Origin: Verrucomicrobiota bacterium | GTDB taxonomy: Bacteria > Verrucomicrobiota > Verrucomicrobiia > Chthoniobacterales > UBA10450 | Direction: 5' to 3' | Assembly (NCBI GenBank): GCA_003219395.1 | Contig: QHOR01000114.1 | Coordinates: 1 to 5,336 of the forward strand | DNA: 5,336 nt | Notes under the pieces: model-generated | The model's database searches: none | The model's input: only the letters and a program-made list of their open reading frames with translations | Told to the model about the DNA's origin: nothing | Position numbers and translations under genes: made by a program | Part shown: one piece after another, positions 1 through 4,815 of the stretch | Layout of the letters: each line of letters begins with the position of its first letter | How positions within the stretch are numbered: the stretch's first letter is position 1

Positions 1-98
1 CCTGCGTAACGGGTGGCTTTGCCAATGACACCAATCATCGTGGCCATTCGCGCACCGCTGTTGTCCGCCACATCCAGTCTGGATCGAATCTGTACCAT
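1..98 (-). CDS. rplN: 50S ribosomal protein L14, N-terminal part only
   Basis: This is the first 32 codons of L14; the rest lies off the left edge. L14 binds 23S rRNA on the subunit interface of the large subunit, next to L19, and contributes to an intersubunit bridge. The visible protein starts MVQIRSRLDVADNSGARMAT, and the block LDVADNSGAR is the characteristic N-terminus of bacterial L14 (family knowledge). The ATG at 96-98 is the only plausible start because it places this block at the usual distance from the N-terminus. The gene begins 11 bases after the rpsQ stop codon, so it belongs to the same transcript and marks the S10-to-spc transition. No purine-rich Shine-Dalgarno sequence is visible in the gap (it reads ACTACCGACTTT before ATG), which suggests coupling to rpsQ translation. 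The identification is secure despite the short length. Confidence 0.93.
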   Translation of the reverse strand, partial: MVQIRSRLDVADNSGARMATMIGVIGKATRYA

Positions 99-109
99 AA
101 AGTCGGTAG

Positions 110-397
110 TTACTTTTGAATGACCTCCACCAGACGCCACCGTTTCAGCTTGCTAACTGGCCGAGTCTCCATGATGCGGACTGTGTCCCCCGTTTTCGCC
201 TGGTTCTGCTCGTCATGCGCGTAAAATTTTTTCATCTGCTTGACGATCTTGCCGAACTTCGCATGTGGCACGCGGGTTACCGTCCGCACCACGATTGTTT
301 TGTTCATGCTGCTGGAAACCACTTCGCCGGTGCGGGTCTTACGAGAGCCACGGTTGCCGGGCGCGGGAGCAGATTTCTCTTGATGTTCGTCAGCCAT
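110..397 (-). CDS. rpsQ: 30S ribosomal protein S17
   Basis: S17 is a primary 16S rRNA-binding protein of the small-subunit body, needed early in 30S assembly. The 95-residue product has the OB-fold sequence of the family. The core begins with [19 protein letters not shown] at residues 19-37, and the S17 signature [18 protein letters not shown] lies at 70-87, followed by LVEV. Compared with typical bacterial S17 (about 80-90 residues), there is a short hydrophilic N-terminal extension (residues 1-16) before the conserved RKTR. The ATG at 395-397 is preceded by GAGG about 10 bases upstream (408-411), which supports this start over the internal Met31. The gene starts 2 bases after the rpmC stop, which is the usual L29-S17 arrangement and implies coupled translation. 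Nothing looks broken, and the call is secure. Confidence 0.97.
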   Translation of the reverse strand: MADEHQEKSAPAPGNRGSRKTRTGEVVSSSMNKTIVVRTVTRVPHAKFGKIVKQMKKFYAHDEQNQAKTGDTVRIMETRPVSKLKRWRLVEVIQK

Positions 398-399
398 GA

Positions 400-603
400 T
401 TATTTCGCCTCAGTTTGTTTCTCGCGCTGCGATAGCTCCGTTTCAATGCGAGCAATATCCCGCCGCAACAGGCGTAACCTGCTTGGCTGTTCCAGCTGGC
501 CGCTCTGCTGCTGCAGACGCAGGTGAAGTCTTTCTTGCCGTAAGTCGCGTCTCTTTGTCAGCAACTCATCGCTGCTCAGCTCGGTAATTTCCTTCATTTT
601 CAT
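400..603 (-). CDS. rpmC: 50S ribosomal protein L29
   Basis: L29 is a small helical-hairpin protein at the rim of the polypeptide exit tunnel, next to L23. There it forms part of the docking surface for nascent-chain factors such as signal recognition particle. The 67-residue product matches the family in length. Its first helix carries [19 protein letters not shown] (residues 8-26), and the second carries the L29 core [16 protein letters not shown] (42-57), preceded by GQLEQP in the turn. Two starts are possible, ATG at 601-603 or the in-frame ATG two codons later (595-597); both give a normal L29. I use the upstream one because it leaves a gap of only 5 bases after the rplP stop. No Shine-Dalgarno sequence is visible, so translation probably depends on coupling to rplP. 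Confidence 0.95.
   Translation of the reverse strand: MKMKEITELSSDELLTKRRDLRQERLHLRLQQQSGQLEQPSRLRLLRRDIARIETELSQREKQTEAK
408..411 (-). promoter_or_regulatory. Shine-Dalgarno GAGG for rpsQ
   Basis: GAGG is read on the minus strand inside the last codons of rpmC, with 10 bases to the rpsQ ATG. That spacing is a little long but usable. It supports the chosen rpsQ start. Most genes in this window have no such motif. Confidence 0.4.
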
Positions 604-608
604 GATAT

Positions 609-1034
609 CTAAGCGGCCCGTACGTGATGGCGTGTGAGAAATTTGGTACGCACGGGCAATTTGTCCGCCGCCAATCGCAAAGACTCGCGAGCCACCGATT
701 CCGGCACGCCGTCTAGTTCGAACAAAATATTACCAGGTCGCACCGTGGCGACCCAATACTCAGGCTGCCCTTTGCCCTTGCCCATACGCGTTTCCGGTGG
801 CCGCGAAGTTACCGATTTGTCCGGGAAAATGCGAATCCACAGTTTACCCTTACGCTTCATGTTACGAGTGAGCGCCACACGTGCGGCTTCCAATTGCGTG
901 TTGGTAATCCACGCGCGTTCGAGTGTCTGCAATCCAAACTCGCCAAAATCGATCCTGAGATTACGCGAAGCGGTTCCCTTGCGGCTGCCCCGCTGGGACT
1001 TTCGATACTTCACGCGTTTTGGCATCAAAGGCAT
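609..1034 (-). CDS. rplP: 50S ribosomal protein L16
   Basis: L16 joins the 50S subunit late in assembly and helps position tRNA in the A and P sites near the peptidyl-transferase centre. The 141-residue product has the family landmarks: [13 protein letters not shown] at residues 4-16, [10 protein letters not shown] at 30-39, [20 protein letters not shown] around 66-85, and the C-terminal KLPVRTKF. Arg83 in ETRMGKGKG aligns with E. coli Arg81, the residue hydroxylated by the YcfD oxygenase in that species; whether that happens here is unknown. The start at 1032-1034 is well supported by AAGGAG 8 bases upstream; the alternative Met4 (1023-1025) would sit too far from it. The Shine-Dalgarno sequence overlaps the rpsC stop, so the two genes are closely coupled. 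Confidence 0.97.
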   Translation of the reverse strand: MPLMPKRVKYRKSQRGSRKGTASRNLRIDFGEFGLQTLERAWITNTQLEAARVALTRNMKRKGKLWIRIFPDKSVTSRPPETRMGKGKGQPEYWVATVRPGNILFELDGVPESVARESLRLAADKLPVRTKFLTRHHVRAA

Positions 1035-1042
1035 AAAAATTT

Positions 1043-1048
1043 CTCCTT
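1043..1048 (-). promoter_or_regulatory. Shine-Dalgarno AAGGAG for rplP
   Basis: AAGGAG is read on the minus strand with an 8-base spacer to the rplP ATG. It overlaps the rpsC stop codon (TAA at 1047-1049). It is the only strong, canonical Shine-Dalgarno sequence I find for any gene in the window, and it fixes the rplP start. Confidence 0.75.
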
Positions 1049-1739
1049 AGACTCCAGCTGGTTCTGGTGCCGGAGCTGGCGGCGGTGGGGGCGGAGAAGC
1101 AGGCTGAGCTGCTGGCTCCTCCTTCTTACAAATCCAACATTTCACTCCGATTTTCCCGTAGACAGTATTGGCTTCCGCGAAGCCGTAATCGACCGCCGTT
1201 CGCAGCGTGTGCAGAGGAACTTTGCCTTCCCGGTACCACTCCGAACGCGAAATCTCCGCGCCATTAAGCCGGCCGGAACAACGGAGCCGAATTCCTTCCG
1301 CGCCGAAATCCATTGCTGTCTGAACGGCCTTCTTCATTGCGCGACGATAAGCAATCCGCCGCTCGATCTGTAGCGCCACATTTTCCGCCACCAGCTGCGC
1401 GTCGAGTTCCGGCGTCTTGATCTCCTGAATATCGATCTTGACCTGCTTGCCCTGCGCCATCTTAGAAATCTCTTCCGTCATTTTCTCGATCTCGGCCCCT
1501 TTGCGTCCGATCACGATTCCCGGTCGCGCAGTAAAAATGGTTACCCGGATGCTGTTCCACGCCCGCTCGATAACAATTTTCGACACAGCGGCGTATTGCA
1601 GCTTTTTCTTCACATAATTCCGAATCTGTAGATCGGAATGCAGAAATGCAGGCAGCTCCTGGGGCGAAGCATACCAGCGCGAACGCCAGTCGCGGTTCAC
1701 GCCAAGGCGAAAGCCAATCGGATTTACTTTTTGTCCCAT
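1047..1739 (-). CDS. rpsC: 30S ribosomal protein S3 with proline-rich C-terminal tail
   Basis: S3 sits in the head of the 30S subunit at the mRNA entry channel and, in E. coli, contributes to the ribosomal helicase activity. The 230-residue product starts with the invariant [13 protein letters not shown]. It contains a type-2 KH domain with the GXXG loop GRKG at residues 78-81, and a C-terminal domain with YRRAMKKAV (131-139) and [18 protein letters not shown] (155-172). Arg132, Arg133 and Lys136 correspond to the E. coli helicase residues Arg131, Arg132 and Lys135 (alignment by eye). After [13 protein letters not shown] the protein adds about 22 residues rich in Ala and Pro, with six consecutive prolines at 216-221. 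The ATG at 1737-1739 is fixed by the conserved N-terminus. The gene lies 18 bases after rplV, without a clear Shine-Dalgarno sequence. Confidence 0.97.
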   Translation of the reverse strand: MGQKVNPIGFRLGVNRDWRSRWYASPQELPAFLHSDLQIRNYVKKKLQYAAVSKIVIERAWNSIRVTIFTARPGIVIGRKGAEIEKMTEEISKMAQGKQVKIDIQEIKTPELDAQLVAENVALQIERRIAYRRAMKKAVQTAMDFGAEGIRLRCSGRLNGAEISRSEWYREGKVPLHTLRTAVDYGFAEANTVYGKIGVKCWICKKEEPAAQPASPPPPPPAPAPEPAGV

Positions 1740-1745
1740 AACTTT

Positions 1746-1754
1746 AGTATAACA
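1746..1754 (-). promoter_or_regulatory. Possible extended -10 element before rpsC
   Basis: The 18-base rplV-rpsC gap contains TGTTATACT on the minus strand, which fits the extended -10 pattern TGnTATAAT with one mismatch. It lies six bases before the rpsC ATG, so a transcript would start at or next to the ATG and be leaderless. I see no convincing -35 hexamer. The gap is AT-rich and short, so chance is a real alternative. Confidence 0.2.
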
Positions 1755-1757
1755 AAA

Positions 1758-2243
1758 CTACTTGGTCGATTTCTTGACCGCTTTTTTCGCTCGGGGCTTT
1801 TTCTCAGTTTTCGATTTTTCCGTCGCGTCGCCAGTTGCGGTTTCTTTCTTCTTTTCGGTTCTTCGTTCCGCTTTCTGTTTCGCCTTTCTGGTCTCGCGCG
1901 TCTCAATCTTAATCTCGTCCGTGAGTACGATTCGAATATGACTGGTCCGCTTCAAAATGCGGCTGGCGCTGCCGCGGGCACGCGCCATGATCCGTTTAAA
2001 TGTCGGGCCCTCGCCTACAACCGCTTCCTTTACGACCAATCCGTCCGGCTTAAGGTTAGCGTTGTTCTCCGCATTGGCGATCGCACTTTTCAGTGTCTTG
2101 TTAATCAGAAACGCCGCTTTTTTAGGTGTAAAAGCAAGCAGATCGAGCGCCGCCGATACGGGCAGACCCTGGATCTCGCGGGTGACTTCGCGCGCCTTAA
2201 ACGGCGAAATCCGCGCATACTTGTATATCGATCTGACTTCCAT
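1758..2243 (-). CDS. rplV: 50S ribosomal protein L22 with lysine-rich C-terminal extension
   Basis: L22 contacts all 23S rRNA domains, and its long beta-hairpin lines the exit tunnel at the constriction shared with L4. The 161-residue product has a normal L22 core at about residues 1-112: YKYARISPFKAREVTREIQG near the N-terminus, NKTLKSAIANAENN at 48-61, and the hairpin plus signature from GEGPTFKRIMARARGSASR to RTSHI (residues 77-103). Phe82-Lys83-Arg84 occupy the place of E. coli Met82-Lys83-Arg84, whose deletion gives macrolide resistance in that species. Typical L22 is about 110-120 residues; here about 45 further residues rich in Lys, Glu, Arg and Thr follow. The ATG at 2241-2243 gives the standard N-terminus. 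No Shine-Dalgarno sequence is visible: AACGAAAAA directly precedes the ATG. Unusually, its upstream neighbour is not rpsS but an inserted gene 76 bases away. Confidence 0.96.
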   Translation of the reverse strand: MEVRSIYKYARISPFKAREVTREIQGLPVSAALDLLAFTPKKAAFLINKTLKSAIANAENNANLKPDGLVVKEAVVGEGPTFKRIMARARGSASRILKRTSHIRIVLTDEIKIETRETRKAKQKAERRTEKKKETATGDATEKSKTEKKPRAKKAVKKSTK

Positions 2244-2260
2244 TTTTTCGTTGAAACGTG

Positions 2261-2311
2261 GAAGGGCTAAAACGTCAAAGCGGCTTTCGGTTTTGTCCGC
2301 TTCAACCCTTC
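2261..2311 (-). repeat. Two-tier inverted repeat (hairpin) upstream of rplV
   Basis: The gap between the inserted gene and rplV can fold on the minus-strand RNA into nested stems. The outer stem is GAAGGG (2306-2311) with CCCTTC (2261-2266). The inner stem is AAGCGG (2297-2302) with CCGCTT (2278-2283), extendable by three pairs of which two are G-U. The inner loop is 13 bases, and an 8-base bulge separates the tiers on one side. No U-run follows, so it is not a standard terminator. It ends 17 bases before the rplV ATG and could influence rplV translation or mRNA processing; that role is inferred. Confidence 0.45.
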
Positions 2312-2319
2312 AATGTTCT

Positions 2320-3201
2320 TCACCTCACACTCACATTCGCTTGCGCATCCACCTGGACGCGATCCCCTACTTTTATTGTGTCCTTCTTTGAATCCATTTC
2401 CTGAATGATCGCGCCGCAAATCCGTTGTCGCACATCGATCACTCGCAGGGTCGCGATCCTTTTATCCCCCCGCATTACCCGCATTGGCATCCCAACCTTG
2501 ACGCCTTGTTTTTCGCCGACGTTACCAACTACAAATGACCACTCATCCTTCACGCTAATCACGTTCCCGTCCATCAAACTGGGTTGTGGCACATCCGGCG
2601 CATTCGCGGATTTTGTGACCAGCTTGTCGATGCTGCGCAGCTGAGTCTCCACGTCCATTCGCGCTTTTGCGTCCGGATTTTGCGATGTCTTCAAGTAACA
2701 CAACACCGCTTCATCCAGGCGCAGCATTTGATCGCGATACTCGTCCCGCTCCTTCTGAGCAAGTTGAAGATCACTTACTGCCGCCAGTAATCGCTGCTCC
2801 AGCTTTGCACGGTCTCTGTTCGCGGACGTCAACCCCAGCGCCTCCATCTCTAACTGCAGATCGGAGTACTTGCGGCGAAACAGTTCCGCCTCCGCATTGG
2901 ACTCCGCCAGGCTGCTGGTCAACGCCTTCAGTGACTCCTGGACAATCGCTAATTGCCTCTGCAAATCTTCATTTTGCTGAAGCAAACCCGCCGCAGTCAC
3001 CTCTGAAGACAGCCGCGTCGGTTGCGAACTCGCCGATCCTGCATGCGACAGGCCCGCCGCCGCGGTGTCACTCGCTTCCGCGTTTTCAGTTTTGGATTCT
3101 GACAAAGAACTATTTCCCTCTGCCGCCAGCCCTTGGGCCAGCGTAAAGCACCCCACTACCAAAAAACTCGTTACCCGATAATTGATTGTTGATAGGTTCA
3201 C
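2320..3201 (-). CDS. Exported coiled-coil protein of unknown function inserted in the S10 operon
   Basis: I do not recognise this gene. With the GTG start at 3199-3201 the product has 293 residues. Residues 1-27 look like a signal peptide: MNLSTINYR, then the hydrophobic stretch VTSFLVVGCFTLAQGLA and a plausible cleavage site around Ala26. VVGC at 15-18 also fits a relaxed lipobox, so a lipoprotein is possible. A Ser/Ala-rich linker (about 28-62) leads into a long coiled coil (about 64-170, rich in Leu, Gln, Glu and Arg). A compact C-terminal beta-rich domain (about 208-286) carries NVGEKQGVKVGMPMRV, a GxxxGVxxGM pattern seen in small beta-barrel domains such as those of MreC or FlgT; this resemblance is weak. 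TTG codons at 3243 or 3240 would add up to 14 residues but give a less typical, acidic signal-peptide N-terminus, and none of the starts has a Shine-Dalgarno sequence. It sits where rpsS is normally followed directly by rplV. Confidence 0.8.
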   Translation of the reverse strand: MNLSTINYRVTSFLVVGCFTLAQGLAAEGNSSLSESKTENAEASDTAAAGLSHAGSASSQPTRLSSEVTAAGLLQQNEDLQRQLAIVQESLKALTSSLAESNAEAELFRRKYSDLQLEMEALGLTSANRDRAKLEQRLLAAVSDLQLAQKERDEYRDQMLRLDEAVLCYLKTSQNPDAKARMDVETQLRSIDKLVTKSANAPDVPQPSLMDGNVISVKDEWSFVVGNVGEKQGVKVGMPMRVMRGDKRIATLRVIDVRQRICGAIIQEMDSKKDTIKVGDRVQVDAQANVSVR

Positions 3202-3241
3202 CGTCGCTACACGCACAGGTTCATTTCTATCAACTATCAAC
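3181..3241. repeat. Small inverted heptamer repeat (GTTGATA) at the 5' end of the inserted gene
   Basis: On the minus strand GTTGATA occurs twice in tandem at 3228-3241. On the plus strand GTTGATA lies at 3188-3194, preceded by the variant ATTGATT at 3181-3187. The arms form a perfect 10-base inverted repeat (3186-3195 against 3234-3243) with a 38-base spacer. One arm lies between rpsS and the GTG start, and the other encodes LSTIN of the predicted signal peptide. The two-armed heptamer layout resembles the larger array at 3543-3610, though the unit differs. Confidence 0.6.
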
Positions 3242-3254
3242 AAGTAACTAAAAA

Positions 3255-3533
3255 CTATTTCGTCACCTTCGCCGTGTGCGAACCGTGTTTCTTAAACACG
3301 CGCGTGGGCGAAAATTCGCCCAGCTTATGACCGACCATGTTCTCGGTGACGAAAACGGAAATAAACGTCTTCCCATTGTGCACCAAAAACGTGTGGCCGA
3401 CAAAATCCGGCGTCACCATCGAGCGTCGCGACCACGTTTTGATCGGTTTCTTGACGCCCGAGCTGTTCAACTTGTCGATCTTCTCCAGAAGATACAACTC
3501 GACGAAGGGTCCTTTCTTTAACGATCTAGCCAT
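3255..3533 (-). CDS. rpsS: 30S ribosomal protein S19
   Basis: S19 lies in the head of the 30S subunit, binds 16S rRNA with S13, and takes part in intersubunit bridges and A-site tRNA contacts. The 92-residue product has normal length and is strongly conserved: [19 protein letters not shown] at the N-terminus, [20 protein letters not shown] at 34-53, and the signature [18 protein letters not shown] at 61-78. The ATG at 3531-3533 is chosen because [10 protein letters not shown] is the standard S19 start; an in-frame TTG three codons earlier would add only MKI. No Shine-Dalgarno sequence is present (CTTGAAAATT precedes the ATG). Its upstream gap to rplB is unusually long (71 bases) and filled by a heptamer array. 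Downstream, rplV has been displaced by the inserted coiled-coil gene. Confidence 0.97.
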   Translation of the reverse strand: MARSLKKGPFVELYLLEKIDKLNSSGVKKPIKTWSRRSMVTPDFVGHTFLVHNGKTFISVFVTENMVGHKLGEFSPTRVFKKHGSHTAKVTK

Positions 3534-3542
3534 AATTTTCAA

Positions 3543-3610
3543 GTGATTTGTGAGAAGTGAATAGTGAGACTAAAACTCACTTCTCACCTCTCAATCGTCA
3601 CATCTCACGC
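3543..3610. repeat. Two-armed array of GTGAGNN heptamers between rplB and rpsS
   Basis: Nine consecutive 7-base units can be read. Four GTGANNN units run on the plus strand (3543-3570), followed by a 5-base centre TAAAA (3571-3575). Five units of the same motif then run on the minus strand (3576-3610; minus-strand consensus GTGAGNN, with two diverged units at 3590-3603). The arms contain a perfect 11-base inverted repeat, GTGAGAAGTGA at 3550-3560 against 3577-3587. The array fills almost the whole gap and runs into the rplB stop codon, where TGA is part of the first minus-strand unit. The RNA can fold into a hairpin, but no U-run follows it in the direction of transcription. Confidence 0.75.
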
Positions 3611-4453
3611 TTTCTTCTTCCCTCTTCTCCTTTCCGAAATAAATCGATCGCTCGGCTTATGTTTACTCCGCGTCTTAAATCCTTTGGCCAGTTGGCCCCA
3701 GGGACTGACCGGATGGTGCCGTCCGCCGCCGCCTTTTGATTTACCCTGACCACCACCCATTGGATGATCGATCGGATTCATCACCATGCCGCGCACGTGT
3801 GGACGGCGTCCTCGCCAACGAGTGCGCCCCGCTTTACCGCTGGATACGTTCATGTGATCGACATTTCCTACCTGTCCAATTGTGGCGAAACAGTTTTCGT
3901 GAATGCGCCGAATTTCGCCTGAGGGCATTTTAACCAGCGCGTAACCACCTTCGATATTTGTTAAAGTTGCCTGTTGCCCGGCGCTCCGCGCAACCTGTCC
4001 CCCGCGGCCCGGACTCAATTCGATGTTGTGAATGTTGGTGCCCAACGGAATTGCGCGCAGTGGCAAAGCATTTCCGAGATCGGGTGCGACGTTGTCTCCT
4101 GCGGCGACTGTCGATCCCGCCCGGAGACCGTTTGGCGCAAGAATGTAACTTAGCTCCCCATCCGCATACTTAATGAGAGCGATGCGCGCAGAGCGATTTG
4201 GATCGTACTCGATCCCAACCACCTCTGCCGACACGCCGCGTTTGCGTCGTTTGAAATCAACCCTGCGATACTTCTGTTTGTGCCCGCCGCCAATATGCCG
4301 CGACGTAAGCCGACCATAGCTGTTGCGACCGCCGGTTTTCTTCTTCGGCTCAACAAGCCGTTTCTCAGGCCGCCACTTTGTGATTTCATCGAAAGCAGGC
4401 AACGACTTGAAACGCAGCGTCGGTGTTAATGGACGAAATTCTTTCAGTGCCAT
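3605..4453 (-). CDS. rplB: 50S ribosomal protein L2
   Basis: L2 is one of the most conserved ribosomal proteins; it is needed for subunit association and for assembly of the peptidyl-transferase region. The 282-residue product has the usual length. It starts [15 protein letters not shown], contains the RNA-binding block [20 protein letters not shown] (41-60), the central SH3-like/OB region with [18 protein letters not shown] (136-153), and the signature [20 protein letters not shown] (221-240). His230 matches E. coli His229, implicated near the catalytic centre. The second His of the common DHPHGGG motif is Met232 here, a variant also found elsewhere. The ATG at 4451-4453, 2 bases after the rplW stop, gives the standard start; an upstream in-frame extension into rplW coding sequence is rejected. 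No Shine-Dalgarno sequence is visible, consistent with coupling to rplW. Confidence 0.98.
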   Translation of the reverse strand: MALKEFRPLTPTLRFKSLPAFDEITKWRPEKRLVEPKKKTGGRNSYGRLTSRHIGGGHKQKYRRVDFKRRKRGVSAEVVGIEYDPNRSARIALIKYADGELSYILAPNGLRAGSTVAAGDNVAPDLGNALPLRAIPLGTNIHNIELSPGRGGQVARSAGQQATLTNIEGGYALVKMPSGEIRRIHENCFATIGQVGNVDHMNVSSGKAGRTRWRGRRPHVRGMVMNPIDHPMGGGQGKSKGGGGRHHPVSPWGQLAKGFKTRSKHKPSDRFISERRRGKKKA

Positions 4454-4455
4454 AA

Positions 4456-4737
4456 CTAGATAAGATCGATCTTTTCGCCTTCCTTTAATGTGACGATAGC
4501 CTTTTTCCACCGCGGACGGCGTCCCACGGGTCCGCGGACTCGTTTCTCCTTGCCCGCGTAATTACAAGTGTTCACATTGACGACCTTCTTTTGAAACAGG
4601 CGTTCGACCGCGTTCTTGATTTGAATTTTATTAGCGCGCGGACTGACGCGAAAAACGTACTTATTCTGTTTCTCGCTCATCAACGTTGACTTTTCGGTCA
4701 ACGACGCAGTTTGAATAATCTCGTGCGGCTCGTTCAT
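4456..4737 (-). CDS. rplW: 50S ribosomal protein L23
   Basis: L23 sits at the exit of the nascent-peptide tunnel beside L29 and is the main ribosomal docking site for trigger factor and signal recognition particle. The 93-residue product fits the family: [20 protein letters not shown] (12-31), [16 protein letters not shown] (33-48), [11 protein letters not shown] at 53-63, and [20 protein letters not shown] (72-91). The start is taken as ATG 4735-4737, with a weak GGA about 8 bases upstream. The adjacent GTG (4738-4740) would add one residue and cannot be excluded. The 48-base spacing to the rplD stop is longer than usual for this pair, and appears to be caused by early termination of rplD rather than by an inserted element. 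The gene overlaps nothing and looks intact. Confidence 0.97.
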   Translation of the reverse strand: MNEPHEIIQTASLTEKSTLMSEKQNKYVFRVSPRANKIQIKNAVERLFQKKVVNVNTCNYAGKEKRVRGPVGRRPRWKKAIVTLKEGEKIDLI

Positions 4738-4741
4738 CACA

Positions 4742-4815
4742 TTATTCCGTGGATGCGCTAGTTCGAGGCGAGCGAGTCCGTTCCGCTAATCTTTCCAGAG
4801 CTTTCGGAACTGCTC
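4742..4815 (-). other. Possible relic of the rplD C-terminus in the -1 frame
   Basis: The -1 frame relative to rplD is open from about 4813 to a TAA at 4742-4744, only 4 bases before the rplW ATG. It reads AVPKALERLAERTRSP and a few more residues. VPKALERLAER resembles the last helix of bacterial L4 proteins (E. coli ends TADAVKQVEEMLA). This suggests the normal end of rplD was here and was lost through a small frame-changing deletion in the codons after DVNTEQ, or through a sequence error. The match is short and low in complexity, so chance remains possible. Confidence 0.4.

Noticed and set aside
2244..3254. Insertion of the extra gene by a transposon or integron
   Set aside because: I found no transposase, no terminal inverted repeats bounding the gene and no convincing target-site duplication; the heptamer palindrome lies only at the 5' end.
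3550..3587. Hairpin between rplB and rpsS as a rho-independent terminator
   Set aside because: No U-run follows on the minus strand, and termination here would cut off the rest of an essential operon. It is better described as a heptamer array.
3181..3610. CRISPR-like repeats
   Set aside because: The units are 7 bases, contiguous and inverted, without spacers of uniform length, so they do not form a CRISPR array.
116..4173. Many open frames on the plus strand, for example at 634-1050, 1638-2270 and 2667-3146
   Set aside because: They lie opposite well-identified ribosomal genes or the coiled-coil gene, show no recognisable family features, and are explained as antisense shadows.
4150..4389. 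Minus-strand open frame inside rplB in another frame
   Set aside because: It overlaps the highly conserved L2 coding sequence and has no recognisable features.
4454..4510. Upstream extension of rplB to an ATG at 4510
   Set aside because: It would overlap the end of rplW and add residues absent from L2; the conserved [12 protein letters not shown] start at 4453 is clear.
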